A stretch of 64,000 nucleotides of DNA from Akkermansia sp. (GCA_017435505.1 JAFSEZ010000022.1:23299-87298); one strand, 5' to 3'. Positions 9,290-18,193 are shown, numbered from the stretch's first letter. Notes: generated by a model from the sequence alone, not told the origin. Made by a program: numbers and translations.

Positions 9290-9402
9290 GGGCCAACAAA
9301 GTTGAACCACAACCGTACCTTTACATTCCTTGCACCCGTAACCGCTGCGGTGGTCTCCCCTGCAATGGCCGTGAGCCATTTGCACAGTGTTCGGTAGGGC
9401 AA
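9290..9402 (-). pseudogene. Relic of a PEP-CTERM/autotransporter-like gene 5' end
   Basis: The minus strand encodes PYRTLCKWLTAIAGETTAAV, which aligns with residues 6-25 of the 2352-residue protein at 41.7 kb (HRTLYKWLMAIAGMAATTVA). The DNA also matches (AAATGGCT and surrounding bases). An in-frame TAG lies just upstream of the matching part and the frame loses similarity within about 15 codons downstream. It looks like the leftover signal-peptide end of a deleted member of the family. The rest of the gap 9250-9529 holds only a stem-loop. Confidence 0.5.
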
Positions 9403-9453
9403 TGATGCAGCCTAGTCCATATCTTCAAAACGCACGATGCTGCCATAACAATA

Positions 9454-9481
9454 CATGCCGGGCTCGTGAGAACCCGGCATG
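9454..9481 (-). terminator. Stem-loop downstream of sugar transporter gene
   Basis: CATGCCGGG (9454-9462) and CCCGGCATG (9473-9481) form a 9-bp stem with a 10-nt loop, about 50 nt past the transporter stop. The T-tract on the minus strand is poor, so termination is only likely, not certain. Confidence 0.45.
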
Positions 9482-9529
9482 CATGTAGTGTAAGTTATGG
9501 TGAGAGAGAGAAGTGAATCAGGAGGTGTA

Positions 9530-11389
9530 TCAGGCTTCAGCCTTGGCTTCGTCTTCCTCGTCCTTGCGGGAAGGCATCTTGCCTGTGGTGAAGTACTGTT
9601 CAATTTCCTCGAGGGTGCGGCCCTTAGTCTCCGGCATGAAGAAGGCGGCCGTGATGAAGTAGATGACGGTGAAACCGGCCAGCGTGAAGAAGACGCTGGA
9701 GTAGCCGGCAGAGCCCACCCAGGGCAGGAATGTGCCTGCGATGGTGGTGGACACGCCCTGGTTGATAAGAAGGGCAATAGCCATACCATTGGCGCGGATG
9801 CGGGTGGGCATCAGCTCAGAAAGAGCCAACCACACGCACACGCCGGGACCCGCAGCGTAGAAGGCGATGAACACCACGAAGAAGCCGGTGACCAACCACC
9901 CGGTGATGGGGGTGGGTTTCATGCCGATTTCAGCGCGGTTGATGGTGATTTCCTTCACGGTGCCTTCGGGGAGCGGGGTGCTCCAGAAGCAGAGCTTATC
10001 AAACATGTTGGGCTTGAGAGCCTTGTCCTGAGCCACGGCTACGGTGGAACCTTCCGTCACGTCGGCAGAGCGGAACTCAGCCACATCCTGCTTGTTGTCC
10101 AAGCCGTGCTTGTAGGTAACGATGAGCTGCATGCCGGGTGCCACGGACTGACCCTGCATGAATTCGGGGTGAGCAGCGGCAACCTCAGGCTTCTGTGCAG
10201 CCTTGGCCACAATATCGGCCACGGAGACGTTGAGGCTATTGTCGCTCACGAGGGCGGCCACTTCCTCTGTTACATCCACGCGGTTGTTTTCCACGGAGAG
10301 GAACATGGCACCCACACCGGCCAAACCGGCAATGATACCCAGCGTACCCATTTTGAGCAGGAAGGTGCGCCCCTTCTTATCTACGAGGGACACGGCCACA
10401 ATCGTCATGAGCATGTTGACAATCTTGATGGAGAAGTCTGCCCAGTTGGCCTGGGAGCCTTCCAGACCGGCCTGCTGGAACACTTTCACGGAGTAGTTCA
10501 GCACGGAGTTGATGCCGGTTGCCTGGGTGCAGGCAAGCACCACAACGGCCAAAACGAAAGGAATCACGTACTTGCGCTGGAAGAGGGTGTCGCCCTTGGC
10601 GGCTTCCTTCATGGCTTCCTTCTGGGCCTTTTCAGCCTCATCGGCAGCAATCATTTCATCCAGAATTTCGCGGGCAGCCTTTTCACCATTGTTGGAGGCG
10701 AGGGAGAGCAGAGCTTCTTCCTTGCGGCCACGGTAGTAGAGCCAACGGGGAGATTCCTTGAGGCGGCAGGCACCAATCATGAGGATGATACCGGGGATAG
10801 CGGAGCACCAGAAGATGGTCTGCCATGCCATAACCTTGCTGTCAGCACTCACGGTAGGATCATCAGCAGCGCCTACCAGCATGGTCACTACAAGACCAAT
10901 CACGGCAGCAAAAACAAGACCCACGGTAAGAAGCAGCTGGAACATGCCGGTACCCTTACCACGGGAGTTGGCATCCAAGCATTCGGCCAAATACATGGGA
11001 ACAACCACGCCGACCAGACCTGCAGAAGCACCCTGCAGAATACGGCCACCCATAAGCATGCCAAAAATGCCGTTGGAGAAGCAGATGATGGGGATGCTCA
11101 GCGTGAAGAGGAACGCGGAAAGGATAATGACCTTCTTGCGACCCAACCATTCGGCCAGCATACCGGCGAACAGGGAAGAAAGCACGGAACCGAACAACAC
11201 TGCGGCCACCACCAATGAGATGTCTGCCGGAGTGTAGGAGGATGTTTTCTCAATGTAGGGCACGGCGGCGGCAATCACGCCTACGTCGATACCATATAAG
11301 AGACCACCAAGACCAGCCATCACCATCAGATAGAGGGCGTAGCTCTTAACGGAGGCCGGAAGTTCGGCCTTTGCTGCTTCTGTACTCAT
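9530..11389 (-). CDS. Sugar porter (MFS) transporter with large periplasmic insertion
   Basis: 619 residues. Sugar-porter marks are GGLLYGIDVGVIAAA (helix 1), AEWLGRKKVI (loop 2-3), GRILQGASAGLVGVVVPMYLAE (helix 4), SPRWLYYRGRKEEAL (loop 6-7), TGINSVLNYS (helix 7), PTRIRANGMA (loop 10-11) and PETKGRTLEEIE after helix 12. The family imports sugars with protons or sodium across the inner membrane. About 125 residues (roughly 370-495) are inserted between helices 9 and 10, where XylE-type proteins have a short loop; by topology this faces the periplasm. Its promoter is very close to the ATG and has a palindromic site in the spacer. No sugar-catabolic genes flank it, so the substrate cannot be inferred. 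Confidence 0.88.
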   Translation of the reverse strand: MSTEAAKAELPASVKSYALYLMVMAGLGGLLYGIDVGVIAAAVPYIEKTSSYTPADISLVVAAVLFGSVLSSLFAGMLAEWLGRKKVIILSAFLFTLSIPIICFSNGIFGMLMGGRILQGASAGLVGVVVPMYLAECLDANSRGKGTGMFQLLLTVGLVFAAVIGLVVTMLVGAADDPTVSADSKVMAWQTIFWCSAIPGIILMIGACRLKESPRWLYYRGRKEEALLSLASNNGEKAAREILDEMIAADEAEKAQKEAMKEAAKGDTLFQRKYVIPFVLAVVVLACTQATGINSVLNYSVKVFQQAGLEGSQANWADFSIKIVNMLMTIVAVSLVDKKGRTFLLKMGTLGIIAGLAGVGAMFLSVENNRVDVTEEVAALVSDNSLNVSVADIVAKAAQKPEVAAAHPEFMQGQSVAPGMQLIVTYKHGLDNKQDVAEFRSADVTEGSTVAVAQDKALKPNMFDKLCFWSTPLPEGTVKEITINRAEIGMKPTPITGWLVTGFFVVFIAFYAAGPGVCVWLALSELMPTRIRANGMAIALLINQGVSTTIAGTFLPWVGSAGYSSVFFTLAGFTVIYFITAAFFMPETKGRTLEEIEQYFTTGKMPSRKDEEDEAKAEA

Positions 11390-11399
11390 AACGCAGCGT

Positions 11400-11427
11400 A
11401 TTATATCACCTGTAGCAGGTAGTTCAA
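11400..11427 (-). promoter_or_regulatory. Promoter with internal operator-like palindrome, sugar transporter
   Basis: Minus strand TTGAAC (11422-11427), 16-nt spacer, perfect TATAAT (11400-11405), 10 nt to the ATG at 11389. The spacer contains ACCTG-N3-CAGGT (11408-11420), placed as a repressor operator would be. Confidence 0.65.
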
Positions 11428-11501
11428 TCCTAAAAATGCATCACATACGCGCATATTGATGTTCTGCAGGCATTTTTAGCACTTGCAATGCTGAGATTCA
11501 G

Positions 11502-12722
11502 TCACTGTGCTGTGGGGTGATAGGCGGCGGCAGCCAAATGTGCCTTGGCTTCTCCCAGCAAGAAAAAAGAACCACAAATGAGGGTTGGCTTACCTGGTGC
11601 AGTCAAATCAAGCACTTCTGCCAGTGTGGCAGGAAGTTCGAGCGGTGTTTCCGCGCAAAGTCTGCGGATTTTGGATGCCATTTCCTGCGGTGGAAGAATG
11701 CGGGGAGAGTTGACGGGCGGGAGCACCCACTCACACACAATGGGAGAAAGCAGAGAGATGACTTCATCCAACGCTTTATCAGCTGATCCTGCGTAGATAC
11801 AGCGGGCTTTTCGGCCGGGGAATTGAGCCTGCCATGTCTGCACGAGCACACGGATAGCATGCGGGTTGTGGGCTCCATCCATAATGACTCCGGGAGCCAC
11901 CTCCTCAAATCGACCCGGCCAGGATACTTCTGCCAAGCCCCGGGCCATTTCCGCCTCCGAGCAAAGGAAATGCGGCAGCGCACGGAGAGCAGCCAGAGCC
12001 AAGGCAGCATTGCGGCGCTGGTAGCTGCCACGCAAACCGAGCGGGAGCTCGCACTCCTCGGTGACGATGCGGTAATCTGTATCCATGGATAAAGCTGCAT
12101 CGTGGATGGCGCGGAGAGCATCCGGCTGCTGGGGGGCAATAACAGCCGGGCGATGCCAAGCGATGATGGCGGCTTTTTCTTGGGCAATCTCAAAGAGGGT
12201 GTTACCCAGATATTGCGTATGATCAATATCAATGGGGGTGATGACAGCTACATCCTTAGGCACGGCATTGGTGGCATCCAAGCGGCCACCCATACCGGTT
12301 TCCAGGATGATAACATCCACCTGCTGCTCAGCAAAATACAGCATGGCTACCACCAGCACGATTTCGAAGAAGGTGGGTGGAGTCTCCCAATCTGCAATGG
12401 TGGTGCGCACCCGCGCAATGAGACGCGCGGCATCTTCAGCAGGTATGTTGCGCCCATTCACGCGTATGCGCTCTCCAAACTCCACCAAGTGCGGGGAGGT
12501 AAAGAGCCCCGTGCTGTATCCCGCAGCACGAGCCACCGATTCTGCAAAGGCGCAGGTGGAGCCCTTGCCGTTGGTGCCGGCTACATGTATCACGCGTGCC
12601 TTGGGGTAGTATACCCCGCAGGTTTTGAGCAAGCGGGTCATTCCCTCCAAACCCAGCTTGATGCCGAATGTTTGGGTGGAATACAGCCAAGTGAGCTCTT
12701 GTTCCAACGAGGTGTCTGCCAT
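11502..12722 (-). CDS. folC: Folylpolyglutamate synthase / dihydrofolate synthase
   Basis: 406 residues. The P-loop GTNGKGST (residues 49-56), LFTSPHLVEFGERIRVNG, LETGMGGRLDATN and DIDHTQYLG match the Mur-ligase-like FolC family; PGRFEEV and DGAHNPHA mark the central and C-terminal domains. It adds glutamate to folates and may also make dihydrofolate from dihydropteroate. It starts 18 nt after the ahcY stop on the same strand, so the two one-carbon genes (folate and S-adenosylhomocysteine recycling) are probably cotranscribed. Confidence 0.94.
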   Translation of the reverse strand: MADTSLEQELTWLYSTQTFGIKLGLEGMTRLLKTCGVYYPKARVIHVAGTNGKGSTCAFAESVARAAGYSTGLFTSPHLVEFGERIRVNGRNIPAEDAARLIARVRTTIADWETPPTFFEIVLVVAMLYFAEQQVDVIILETGMGGRLDATNAVPKDVAVITPIDIDHTQYLGNTLFEIAQEKAAIIAWHRPAVIAPQQPDALRAIHDAALSMDTDYRIVTEECELPLGLRGSYQRRNAALALAALRALPHFLCSEAEMARGLAEVSWPGRFEEVAPGVIMDGAHNPHAIRVLVQTWQAQFPGRKARCIYAGSADKALDEVISLLSPIVCEWVLPPVNSPRILPPQEMASKIRRLCAETPLELPATLAEVLDLTAPGKPTLICGSFFLLGEAKAHLAAAAYHPTAQ

Positions 12723-12740
12723 GGGGGGCGAAAAAGTGTA

Positions 12741-14150
12741 TTAATAGCGGTAAGCGTCCGTCTTGTAAGGGCCGGTCACCGGCACGCCGATGTAGTCTGC
12801 CTGCTTTTGGGTGAGGGTGGTGAGGCGCACACCGAGCTTGGCCAGGTGCAGGCGGGCCACTTCTTCATCCAGAATCTTGGGCAGTACTTTCACACCGGGG
12901 CGGGCGTTGGTGCGCTCTTTCCACAAAGCAATCTGGGCGAGCATCTGGTTGGTGAAGCTGTTGCTCATCACAAAGGAAGCGTGGCCGGTCGCGCAACCCA
13001 AATTCACCAATCTGCCTTCGGCCAGCAGGTAGAGGCTGTGGCCATCCGGGAAGGTGTATTTATCCACCTGTGGTTTGATGTTGGTGCACACCATTCCCTC
13101 GCGCGCTTGAAGACGAGCCACCTGAATCTCGTTGTCGAAATGGCCTATGTTGCACACGATGGCTTGGTCTTTCATCTGCTCCATGTGCTCCAGGGTAATG
13201 ATATCGCAGTTGCCGGTGCAGGTCACGTAGATATCTGCCATGCCCAATGTGTCTTCCACGGTGAGCACGCGGTAACCTTCCATAGCAGCCTGCAAAGCAC
13301 AAATGGGATCTGCCTCTGTCACAATCACTTGAGCTCCCAGCCCACGCAAGGCCTGAGCGCAGCCTTTGCCCACATCTCCGTAGCCGCAGATGACTGCTAC
13401 CTTGCCGGCAATCATCACATCCGTGGCGCGTTTAATACCGTCTGTCAGGCTTTCACGGCAACCGTACAGGTTATCGAACTTGCTCTTGGTTACAGAGTCA
13501 TTCACGTTGATGGCAGGGAACAGGAGACGTCCTTCGCGCTCCATCTGGTAGAGACGGTGTACACCCGTGGTCGTTTCTTCAGATACGCCCATGATTTCCG
13601 GTACCCACTTGTGGAAAATGCCGGGCTGCTCTGCGGCAATTCGCTTAAGCAAATTTTTGATGACAGCTTCTTCTTCTGCAGCAGAAGGGGTGTTCACCCA
13701 ATCATCTCCGTTTTCCATTTCGTAGCCCTTGTGCAGGAGCAGCGTGGCATCACCGCCGTCGTCCACAATCAACTGGGGTCCCTGCCCGTCCTTGTGGCTA
13801 AGCGCTTTCCATGTGCATTCCCAGTATTCTTCCAGCGTCTCGCCCTTCCAGGCAAACACCGGCACGCCCGCAGCAGCAATAGCGGCAGCTGCATGATCTT
13901 GTGTGGAGAAGATATTGCAGCTGGCCCAGCGTACTTCGGCACCTAATGCTACGAGGGTCTCGATGAGAATGGCTGTTTGAATGGTCATGTGCAGAGAACC
14001 GGTGATGCGCACCCCGGCCAAGGGCTGCTCCGGTCCATATTTCTCGCGGCAAGCCATGAGGCCGGGCATTTCAAACTCGGATACTTCAATTTCTTTGCGT
14101 CCCCAATCGCTCAGGGTCATATCCGCCACGCGGTAGTCTGCACTGTTCAT
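12741..14150 (-). CDS. ahcY: Adenosylhomocysteinase
   Basis: 469 residues from the ATG at 14150. NAD-binding motif [17 protein letters not shown], the lysine region [38 protein letters not shown] and the C-terminal [18 protein letters not shown] all match SAH hydrolase, which splits S-adenosylhomocysteine into adenosine and homocysteine and so keeps methylation running. An ATG four codons upstream (14162) lies on the -10 box of the promoter (TATGAT, 14158-14163), so 14150 is the better start and the message is probably leaderless. First gene of an ahcY-folC operon, divergent from the GH18 gene. Confidence 0.95.
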   Translation of the reverse strand: MNSADYRVADMTLSDWGRKEIEVSEFEMPGLMACREKYGPEQPLAGVRITGSLHMTIQTAILIETLVALGAEVRWASCNIFSTQDHAAAAIAAAGVPVFAWKGETLEEYWECTWKALSHKDGQGPQLIVDDGGDATLLLHKGYEMENGDDWVNTPSAAEEEAVIKNLLKRIAAEQPGIFHKWVPEIMGVSEETTTGVHRLYQMEREGRLLFPAINVNDSVTKSKFDNLYGCRESLTDGIKRATDVMIAGKVAVICGYGDVGKGCAQALRGLGAQVIVTEADPICALQAAMEGYRVLTVEDTLGMADIYVTCTGNCDIITLEHMEQMKDQAIVCNIGHFDNEIQVARLQAREGMVCTNIKPQVDKYTFPDGHSLYLLAEGRLVNLGCATGHASFVMSNSFTNQMLAQIALWKERTNARPGVKVLPKILDEEVARLHLAKLGVRLTTLTQKQADYIGVPVTGPYKTDAYRY

Positions 14151-14157
14151 GCGCGCT

Positions 14158-14186
14158 ATCATACGCGCCCGCTACGTCAATGTCAA
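14158..14186 (-). promoter_or_regulatory. ahcY-folC promoter, leaderless
   Basis: Minus strand TTGACA (14181-14186), 17-nt spacer, TATGAT (14158-14163), 7 nt to ATG at 14150. It faces away from the GH18 promoter, whose -35 starts 13 nt further on. Confidence 0.75.
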
Positions 14187-14198
14187 GTAGAAGCAAAT

Positions 14199-14226
14199 TT
14201 GACAAATACGCCCGCTATGGTACGAT
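14199..14226 (+). promoter_or_regulatory. Promoter of GH18 gene, leaderless
   Basis: TTGACA (14199-14204), 16-nt spacer, TACGAT (14221-14226). The ATG at 14233 lies 7 nt past the -10 box, where transcription should start; the ATG at 14227 touches the -10 box and is less likely. Confidence 0.65.
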
Positions 14227-14232
14227 ATGAGT

Positions 14233-15735
14233 ATGCCGAGTCATTTTTCTTCCCTTCTTTATCTGTCGCTGGGTCTTTTGACATGTTTTGCTTCTGCGTG
14301 GGGTGCCACGGCAGAAGTGCGCCGTACCCATAGTGTCTTTTATCGTGGATTGGCGCGGCAAGCTTTACTGCAAATCAAAGTGCATGCCAAGGCCGGAGAA
14401 TCCATTTCTTCTTTTCATTTCAACACCGGTCAAACCAAGAAAATATCTGATATTCGTGCGGCAAGATTGTATTACTCCGGCAGCAATCCGGGGTTTTCAC
14501 CGAATGCCGGGCATGAAAGCAACCGTGCAATAGAGCTTGATCACGTGAAAACCATACAGGCGGAATTTGCGTTCGACCAAAAAGTCGCATTGAAAGAGGG
14601 TACCAATCACTTTTGGCTTGTCTACGATATTTCCGGCAGCGCCGCCCCCAACAGTATCATTGATGCCGAGTGTACAAGTATTGAAACAAGTGAAGGCAGC
14701 ACTACACCGGAGCTGGTGGAATGCGATGCTTTGAAAAAAGAGAGCTATGCTCGGATATACCCTTTCAGTTACCGCGTAGTACCTTACTACCGCCCGCGCT
14801 GGGTTAAGGGATGGGGAAACGCGGAAAAAGCCGTGCATCTCACCCCGCAGCATTTTGAGTTGATGACAGATTTGATTCACTTTGCCTATACCGTCACCGC
14901 CGACGGCCAAGTGGGGCTACAATGGGTGGGCGGTGGTGCAGACCCCTCCAAGGTAGTGGATGAAGCTTTGCAGGAAATTAAGCGTCTTCGCAAAGAAAGC
15001 AAGGGGAAATGCCGCTTAATTGCAGGTTTTGGGCACATGGATGGGCCTATGACCTCTGCCGTGGCAAACCCTGATACCCGCCGCACGCTGGCACGCAACA
15101 TGGCTCGGTGGGCCCTCGACCGCGGATACAATGGCATAGACATTGACTGGGAATACCCTGATACCACGGAACAATGGCAAAATTTCGGGCTGTTCCTCGC
15201 AGAGTTGCGAGAAGAACTGGCCGGGGCAAACCTTTCTATCAGCATAGCTGCATCGGTGACGTATAAAACACCCATCATCTATGTCACAGATCAGCTGGAT
15301 TTCATCATGACTATGTCATACGATGATACGGCGGCAGAGCACGCCTCTATGTGGCGATTCCAAAATGATGCGAAAAAATGCCTGAATGATTTTAAGATGC
15401 CCCGCCGGCGTATTGTGATCGGCCTTCCCTTTTACAGCAATGAAAAAGGAAAACTCACCGAACAATTCGGGTACTCCCAAATTCGTGCCTGGTATCCGCG
15501 TCTCAAACCGGGAACCAATGATTTCATCTCCAAAAAGAAAGATGGCTCAAATGGCCCGGCACACAGCTTCAATGGCCCGGATTTGATACGAGATAAATGC
15601 CGCTGGATGAAAAAAGAAAAATTTGGCGGGGTAATGGTATGGGCTTATGATACAGATGTACCGCTTAGCGATAAAGCCTCTCTGGGGCGAGCGATGTATT
15701 CTGTGGTGAGACAAGCGAAGCCCGCACGCAAGTAG
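14233..15735 (+). CDS. Secreted GH18 (chitinase-like) protein
   Basis: About 500 residues with a signal peptide (LLYLSLGLLTCFASAWGATA). The first ~180 residues form a beta-rich module with no named match that I recognise (FYRGLARQALLQIKVHAK). The rest is a GH18 barrel: GFGHMDG, then GYNGIDIDWEYP with the DxxDxDxE catalytic motif and acid Glu near residue 307, LDFIMTMSYDD and GGVMVWAYDTD. GH18 enzymes cut beta-1,4-GlcNAc linkages in chitin, or in N-glycans for the endo-beta-N-acetylglucosaminidase branch; a host-glycan role would suit a mucin-degrading lineage but is inference. Single gene, divergent from ahcY. Confidence 0.88.
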   Translation: MPSHFSSLLYLSLGLLTCFASAWGATAEVRRTHSVFYRGLARQALLQIKVHAKAGESISSFHFNTGQTKKISDIRAARLYYSGSNPGFSPNAGHESNRAIELDHVKTIQAEFAFDQKVALKEGTNHFWLVYDISGSAAPNSIIDAECTSIETSEGSTTPELVECDALKKESYARIYPFSYRVVPYYRPRWVKGWGNAEKAVHLTPQHFELMTDLIHFAYTVTADGQVGLQWVGGGADPSKVVDEALQEIKRLRKESKGKCRLIAGFGHMDGPMTSAVANPDTRRTLARNMARWALDRGYNGIDIDWEYPDTTEQWQNFGLFLAELREELAGANLSISIAASVTYKTPIIYVTDQLDFIMTMSYDDTAAEHASMWRFQNDAKKCLNDFKMPRRRIVIGLPFYSNEKGKLTEQFGYSQIRAWYPRLKPGTNDFISKKKDGSNGPAHSFNGPDLIRDKCRWMKKEKFGGVMVWAYDTDVPLSDKASLGRAMYSVVRQAKPARK

Positions 15736-15736
15736 A

Positions 15737-15765
15737 TTGACAAACGACCAACGCACCATTAAGAT
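15737..15765 (+). promoter_or_regulatory. Promoter of SDR-DUF2156-YkgJ operon, leaderless
   Basis: TTGACA (15737-15742), 17-nt spacer, TAAGAT (15760-15765), 6 nt to ATG at 15772. It begins right at the stop codon of the GH18 gene. Confidence 0.7.
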
Positions 15766-15771
15766 AAATGC

Positions 15772-16482
15772 ATGCAGGAGTTCAGGGGAAAAGTGGCCAT
15801 CGTGACAGGCGGGGCGCAAGGTATTGGCAAGTGCATTGCAAAGCAATTTGAGGCAGCCGGTGCCACGGTGTGTATGTTTGATGTGCAGGAGAACCCCGGC
15901 TTCGTGGGAGATTTGGCCAACGAGGGAGATATACGCCGATTTGCCGCAGAGGTATTGGCCGCACACGGCAAGGTGGATTTCATCATCAACAATGCAGCCC
16001 CCCTCTTTAAGGGCTTGCCGGATTGCACTTGGCAAGAGTTCAACTATGCCTTGCAAGTTGGTGTAGCTGCTCCTTACCTGCTTGCCAAGCTTTTCATGGA
16101 ACACTTCGCCCCCGGTGCAGCTATCGTGAATATATCTTCCAGCCGAGATAGAATGAGTATGCCGGGTACAGAATGCTATGCAGCAGCGAAAGGTGGTATA
16201 GCAGCCCTCACCCACGCCTTGGCAGTCTCCTTGGCCGGGCGAGTGCGCGTGAATTCCATTTCTCCGGGTTGGATTGAAACGCGCGGAGCTGTCTACAGCG
16301 GAGCAGATGTAAGCCAACACCCGGCCGGGCGTGTCGGTGTGCCGGAAGATATCGCCCACATGGTACTTTACCTGTGCTCTGCCAAAGCAGGATTTATCAC
16401 AGGCGAAAACATCTGTATTGATGGAGGCATGACTCGCCAAATGATTTATCACGGAGAACACGGCTGGAACTTACAAAATTAA
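15772..16482 (+). CDS. Short-chain dehydrogenase/reductase (SDR)
   Basis: 236 residues, classical SDR. Cofactor motif TGGAQGIG (residues 12-19), NNAAP corresponding to the NNAG motif, catalytic Ser in NISSSRD, and YAAAK (Tyr and Lys near residues 136 and 140). Asp after the second strand (CMFDVQ) suggests NAD rather than NADP. The C-terminus GFITGENICIDGGMTRQM is typical of FabG-like enzymes. Substrate unknown. First gene of a three-gene set with the DUF2156 and YkgJ-like proteins. Confidence 0.88.
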   Translation: MQEFRGKVAIVTGGAQGIGKCIAKQFEAAGATVCMFDVQENPGFVGDLANEGDIRRFAAEVLAAHGKVDFIINNAAPLFKGLPDCTWQEFNYALQVGVAAPYLLAKLFMEHFAPGAAIVNISSSRDRMSMPGTECYAAAKGGIAALTHALAVSLAGRVRVNSISPGWIETRGAVYSGADVSQHPAGRVGVPEDIAHMVLYLCSAKAGFITGENICIDGGMTRQMIYHGEHGWNLQN

Positions 16483-16496
16483 CTCACTACCACTCT

Positions 16497-17396
16497 ATGC
16501 CCCTTCCCTTTGCCAGCCCTACCTTGAGTGATGCTCCCGGCATCTCTTCCTTGGTGGCTCATACCCACAGCTTGGGTAATGACTTGTCCTTTGCCAATCT
16601 CTTTTTACTGCGGGAAAAATACAAGACACATGTAGCCCTTCAAGGAGGATTTTTATTTCGCCACTATGCCGGCCGGGGTCGCTTTCAAGGTTATGCGTTT
16701 CCCTGCGGGATGGGTGATGTAGAATGGGCCTTGCAGCAGATAGAAGAAGATGCTCTCTATCGCTCGCTCCCTTGCCGTTTTTGCTTACTGACTGAAACGG
16801 ATGCTGCCCTCCTGCAACAACTGCGCCCGGATGCCTATGATTACACCACTGACCCCGGTGATGCGGATTACATTTACCACCGTTCGGACTTAGCCGAACT
16901 CCCCGGTACGATGTTCCACAAAAAACGCAATCATATTACACGCTTTTGCCGCCAATATACAAACTGGGATTTTCAACCTCTCACGGCTGCTACATCAGAT
17001 GATGCGCGGCGCGTGGCAGAACAATGGTACGCAGCTCGCGCAGAAGACTCCCCTGCCCTCCTGCATGAGCAATGCGCCATACGAACCGCGTTGGCTCACA
17101 CGCATGAACTGGCTCTCACCGGTGGAGTGCTCTATGTAGATGACACGGCTGTTGCCATGACGCTGGCTTCCTTCATCTCTCCGGATACGGTCGATATCCA
17201 CTATGAAAAATGCCTGCCCGCCTTCCGCGATGCTTATCCCATCATCAACCGTGAAATGGCTCGCTCACTCTCCTGTACCTTCATCAACCGCGAAGAAGAT
17301 TTGAACCAACCCGGTTTGCGCCAAGCTAAATTATCATACCGCCCTGCCCTTCTCCTCCGCAAGTTCAACGCCATACCCCGCACCACTTCATGCTGA
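16497..17396 (+). CDS. DUF2156 (phosphatidylglycerol lysyltransferase C-terminal-like) protein
   Basis: 299 residues. HSLGNDLSFANLFLLREKYKT near the start, a central KKRNHITRFCRQY, and ADSPA/GVLYVDDTAVAMTLAS and FINREEDLNQPGLRQAKLSYRP near the end match DUF2156, a GNAT-fold family related to the catalytic domain of MprF. There is no membrane part, so it is the stand-alone soluble form whose acyl or aminoacyl substrate is unknown. It follows the SDR gene by 14 nt and its last codons overlap the next gene by 7 nt, so the three are probably translated from one message. Confidence 0.8.
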   Translation: MPLPFASPTLSDAPGISSLVAHTHSLGNDLSFANLFLLREKYKTHVALQGGFLFRHYAGRGRFQGYAFPCGMGDVEWALQQIEEDALYRSLPCRFCLLTETDAALLQQLRPDAYDYTTDPGDADYIYHRSDLAELPGTMFHKKRNHITRFCRQYTNWDFQPLTAATSDDARRVAEQWYAARAEDSPALLHEQCAIRTALAHTHELALTGGVLYVDDTAVAMTLASFISPDTVDIHYEKCLPAFRDAYPIINREMARSLSCTFINREEDLNQPGLRQAKLSYRPALLLRKFNAIPRTTSC

Positions 17397-17905
17397 CCCA
17401 CATCTTCAGCCCAGCCACCTGTGCCCAATGCCGCCTGTGCTGTAATTTCTGCCAACGCTCCGCTTGGGAAACACCTTTTCTCGAACCGGAACTTGCCGCT
17501 CTGATCGTGCAAAATGGCGTCCCGCTGATGACGCGACCCAACGGCTCCAAAAGTTTCGCCTTGCATTTTACTTCGAACGACCCTGAAGAAAATTGCAACT
17601 GCCCACTACTCGATACCGCCTCCGGGTGTACATTGCCACGAGAAAAACGCCCCTTCGAATGTCGCGTCTGGCCTATCCGCCTTATGCATGATGAGCAACA
17701 CCAACTCTGCATAGCTTACTATAGTCATTGCCCTGCCCTACAAACTCCCGATACCAGGCAAAAGCTCATCCACTACGCTACCAACGAACTTCTCCCCATC
17801 CTCCTCGATTACGCTGAGCGATTCCCCAAAAGTATTCGCCCGCTTGATCATCACTACTCCATCATCCGAAAAATAAAAAATGCCGCTGCGCCGTCAGTGG
17901 TATGA
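17390..17905 (+). CDS. YkgJ-family cysteine cluster protein
   Basis: 171 residues. A dense N-terminal cysteine cluster (ATCAQCRLCCNFC: Cys 11, 14, 17, 18 and 21) and further Cys in NCNCPLL, GCTLPREKRPFECRVWP match the YkgJ/CxxCxxCC family, thought to bind zinc or iron-sulfur. It overlaps the end of the DUF2156 gene by 7 nt. Function unknown; the linkage suggests that it works with the SDR and DUF2156 proteins. Confidence 0.82.
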   Translation: MLTHIFSPATCAQCRLCCNFCQRSAWETPFLEPELAALIVQNGVPLMTRPNGSKSFALHFTSNDPEENCNCPLLDTASGCTLPREKRPFECRVWPIRLMHDEQHQLCIAYYSHCPALQTPDTRQKLIHYATNELLPILLDYAERFPKSIRPLDHHYSIIRKIKNAAAPSVV

Positions 17906-18118
17906 GTGCCACGTTCCCGTTAGCTAGGTGGGTGCGGAGCCGGGGTTCTCTGAGGTATCCATTGGACGGAACATTAACTCCCTTGGCTTTTGTGCCCCTT
18001 ATTATATTACATCGGTCCGGGCCTGTAGAACCACGCGTCACGAACGCAGCAGCAAGGTCTATATACCATAAATTCACCTGCACAGCAAGCTTTTTAGACA
18101 CTCTCACAAGATAACTTT
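17906..18118 (+). other. Structured non-coding stretch upstream of argS, possible RNA
   Basis: There is no convincing gene in the 288 nt between the YkgJ-like gene and argS. GGGTGCGGAGCC (17930-17941) can pair, with wobbles and one bulge, with GGCTTTTGTGCCC (17985-17997), and inner segments (GTTC with GAAC, TCC with GGA) can extend the hairpin. A structured RNA or leader is possible; I could not match it to a known family such as 6S RNA. Confidence 0.3.
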
Positions 18119-18134
18119 TGTTCCATGTGGAACA
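18119..18134. other. parS: parS-type site 1
   Basis: TGTTCCATGTGGAACA: 7-bp arms TGTTCCA and TGGAACA are perfect inverted copies around a 2-nt centre. It differs from the usual ParB site (TGTTYCACGTGRAACA) at one central base. It lies in the gap upstream of argS. Confidence 0.8.
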
Positions 18135-18155
18135 ATATACAGACGTTCGCTGAGA

Positions 18156-18184
18156 TTGACATTGTGCTGCATGTGGTGTATATA
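18156..18184 (+). promoter_or_regulatory. argS promoter, leaderless
   Basis: TTGACA (18156-18161), 17-nt spacer, TATATA (18179-18184), 9 nt to ATG at 18194. It starts 22 nt after parS site 1. Confidence 0.65.
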
Positions 18185-18193
18185 ACGCGCGAG

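Noticed and set aside
9497..11218. 573-codon plus-strand frame across the sugar transporter
   Set aside because: Antisense to a well-supported MFS transporter; no motifs of its own.
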